From positions 1 to 64,000 of the forward strand of contig JAURVT010000040.1 in NCBI GenBank assembly GCA_030655315.1: a stretch of DNA of 64,000 bases. Reading direction: 5' to 3'. Shown here one piece after another: positions 63,395 to 64,000 of this stretch; the stretch's first letter is position 1; each line of letters starts with the position of its first letter. Below the pieces are notes generated by a model. The model had not been told where the DNA came from. It saw nothing but the letters and a program-made list of their open reading frames with translations, and ran no database searches. This stretch comes from Nocardioidaceae bacterium (GTDB lineage Bacteria; Actinomycetota; Actinomycetes; Propionibacteriales; Nocardioidaceae). The translations under genes were made by a program, and so were the position numbers.

Positions 63395-64000
63395 TCAGGT
63401 GGAGGAGCCGATCACGACGTTGCGCAGCTCCTCGCCCGCGACGTAGCGCTCGACCTGGTCGCGGATCAGCGCGCGCACCCGCGGCGCCATGGCCTGGGTG
63501 CCGCCGGCGACGTGGGGTGAGACGAGCACGCCCGGCGCCGACCACAGCGGGTGGTCCGCGGGCAGCGGCTCGGGGTCGGTGACGTCGAGCGCGGCGCGCA
63601 GGCGTCCCCGTCCGAGCTCGACGAGCAGCGCATCGGTGTCGACGACGGGTCCGCGCGCCATGTTGACGAGCAGCGCGCCGTCCTTCATCCCGGCGAGGAA
63701 GCCCGCGTCGACCAGGTGCCGGGTGGAGCCCGTGAGCGGCACGAGGAGCACGACGACGTCGGCGGCGGGGAGCAGGTCGGGCAGCTCGTCCATCGTGTGC
63801 ACGCCGTCACGCGGGCGCCGCGCCACCCGGACGATCTCGCACTCGAAGCCGTCGAGACGGCGCTCGAGCGCGGCGCCGATGCTGCCGTGGCCCACGATCA
63901 GGACGGAGCGGTCGGCGAGCGACGGCCCACGGTGCTCCTGCTCCCACGTGCCGGTGGCCTGCTGGCGCACCCAGCGGGGCACGTCGCGCAGGCTCGCGAG
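63395..64000 (-). CDS. D-2-hydroxyacid dehydrogenase, C-terminal part (5' end outside window)
   Basis: At least 201 codons; the gene continues past the right edge. NAD motif VLIVGHGSIGAALERRL, LLVPLTGSTRHLVDAGFLAGMKDGALLVNMARGPVVDTDALL with the catalytic Arg in NMARG, and DVTDPEPLPADHPLWSAPGVLVSPHVAGG with Glu and His of the catalytic triad. Reduces or oxidises a 2-hydroxy acid; GhrA-like or phosphoglycerate-dehydrogenase-like. Confidence 0.9.
   Translation of the reverse strand, partial: LASLRDVPRWVRQQATGTWEQEHRGPSLADRSVLIVGHGSIGAALERRLDGFECEIVRVARRPRDGVHTMDELPDLLPAADVVVLLVPLTGSTRHLVDAGFLAGMKDGALLVNMARGPVVDTDALLVELGRGRLRAALDVTDPEPLPADHPLWSAPGVLVSPHVAGGTQAMAPRVRALIRDQVERYVAGEELRNVVIGSST

Overview
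The window is about 72% GC or higher by eye, with dense genes, many 4-base ATGA/GTGA start-stop overlaps and frequent GTG/TTG starts. Together with the gene families (SatD-like protein, DUF6412/YidC pair, DUF6703, YczE/MocR pair, actinobacterial leader-peptide attenuators) this points to a high-GC actinobacterium, probably Nocardioidaceae (Nocardioides or Aeromicrobium type). The family assignment is inference. No rRNA, tRNA, transposase, integrase or CRISPR array was seen, so this looks like ordinary chromosome with a few unusual non-coding spots.

Layout. 0-6 kb: cydABDC (bd oxidase and its ABC exporter, minus strand, cydC cut by the window edge), divergent from a BlaI-type repressor and an M56 metalloprotease; the shared control region carries three 17-bp BlaI-like palindromes. 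6-11 kb: thioesterase, smc and small proteins. 11-16.4 kb: a polyol-type cluster with dehydrogenase, DeoR regulator, ABC binding protein and two permeases, but no ATPase. 16.5-22.4 kb: an N-acetylglucosamine PTS and catabolism cluster (EIIA, EIIB, SIS deaminase, nagA; divergent GntR and EIIC) with a DasR-like site between the divergent arms. 22.5-31 kb: two PH-domain membrane proteins, a Dus tRNA-modifying enzyme, YidC paralogue/DUF6412, an ABC-2 transporter with a two-component system, and a lipoprotein. 31-37.7 kb: glyS, then znuACB-zur with two overlapping downstream genes.

37.74-38.70 kb is a gene-free block of nested direct and inverted repeats. From 38.7 kb on, branched-chain amino-acid synthesis dominates: cimA, leuB, ilvE, ilvBNC and ilvD are spread over 21 kb, all on the minus strand. 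cimA and ilvB each have a leader peptide, a first hairpin and a U7 terminator of the same design, so they are probably controlled by charged-tRNA-dependent attenuation. Between them lie a methyltransferase, a membrane-anchored trypsin-like protease, the YczE/MocR pair, and a thiMED-tenA operon under a TPP riboswitch.

55.8-64 kb: a PAS-GGDEF-EAL membrane protein, ilvD, a SatD-like regulator/membrane pair divergent from an ATP-grasp gene (two 20-bp palindromes between them), an MpaB/DUF2236 oxygenase, and a truncated D-2-hydroxyacid dehydrogenase. A 22-bp-period repeat occurs in two separate convergent gene gaps (48.84 and 63.3 kb).

Most interesting points: direct BlaI-type control of a cytochrome bd operon, the 37.7-38.7 kb repeat block, the matched cimA/ilvB attenuators, the 22-bp repeat family, and a probably leaderless znuA whose Zur-like box covers its start codon.
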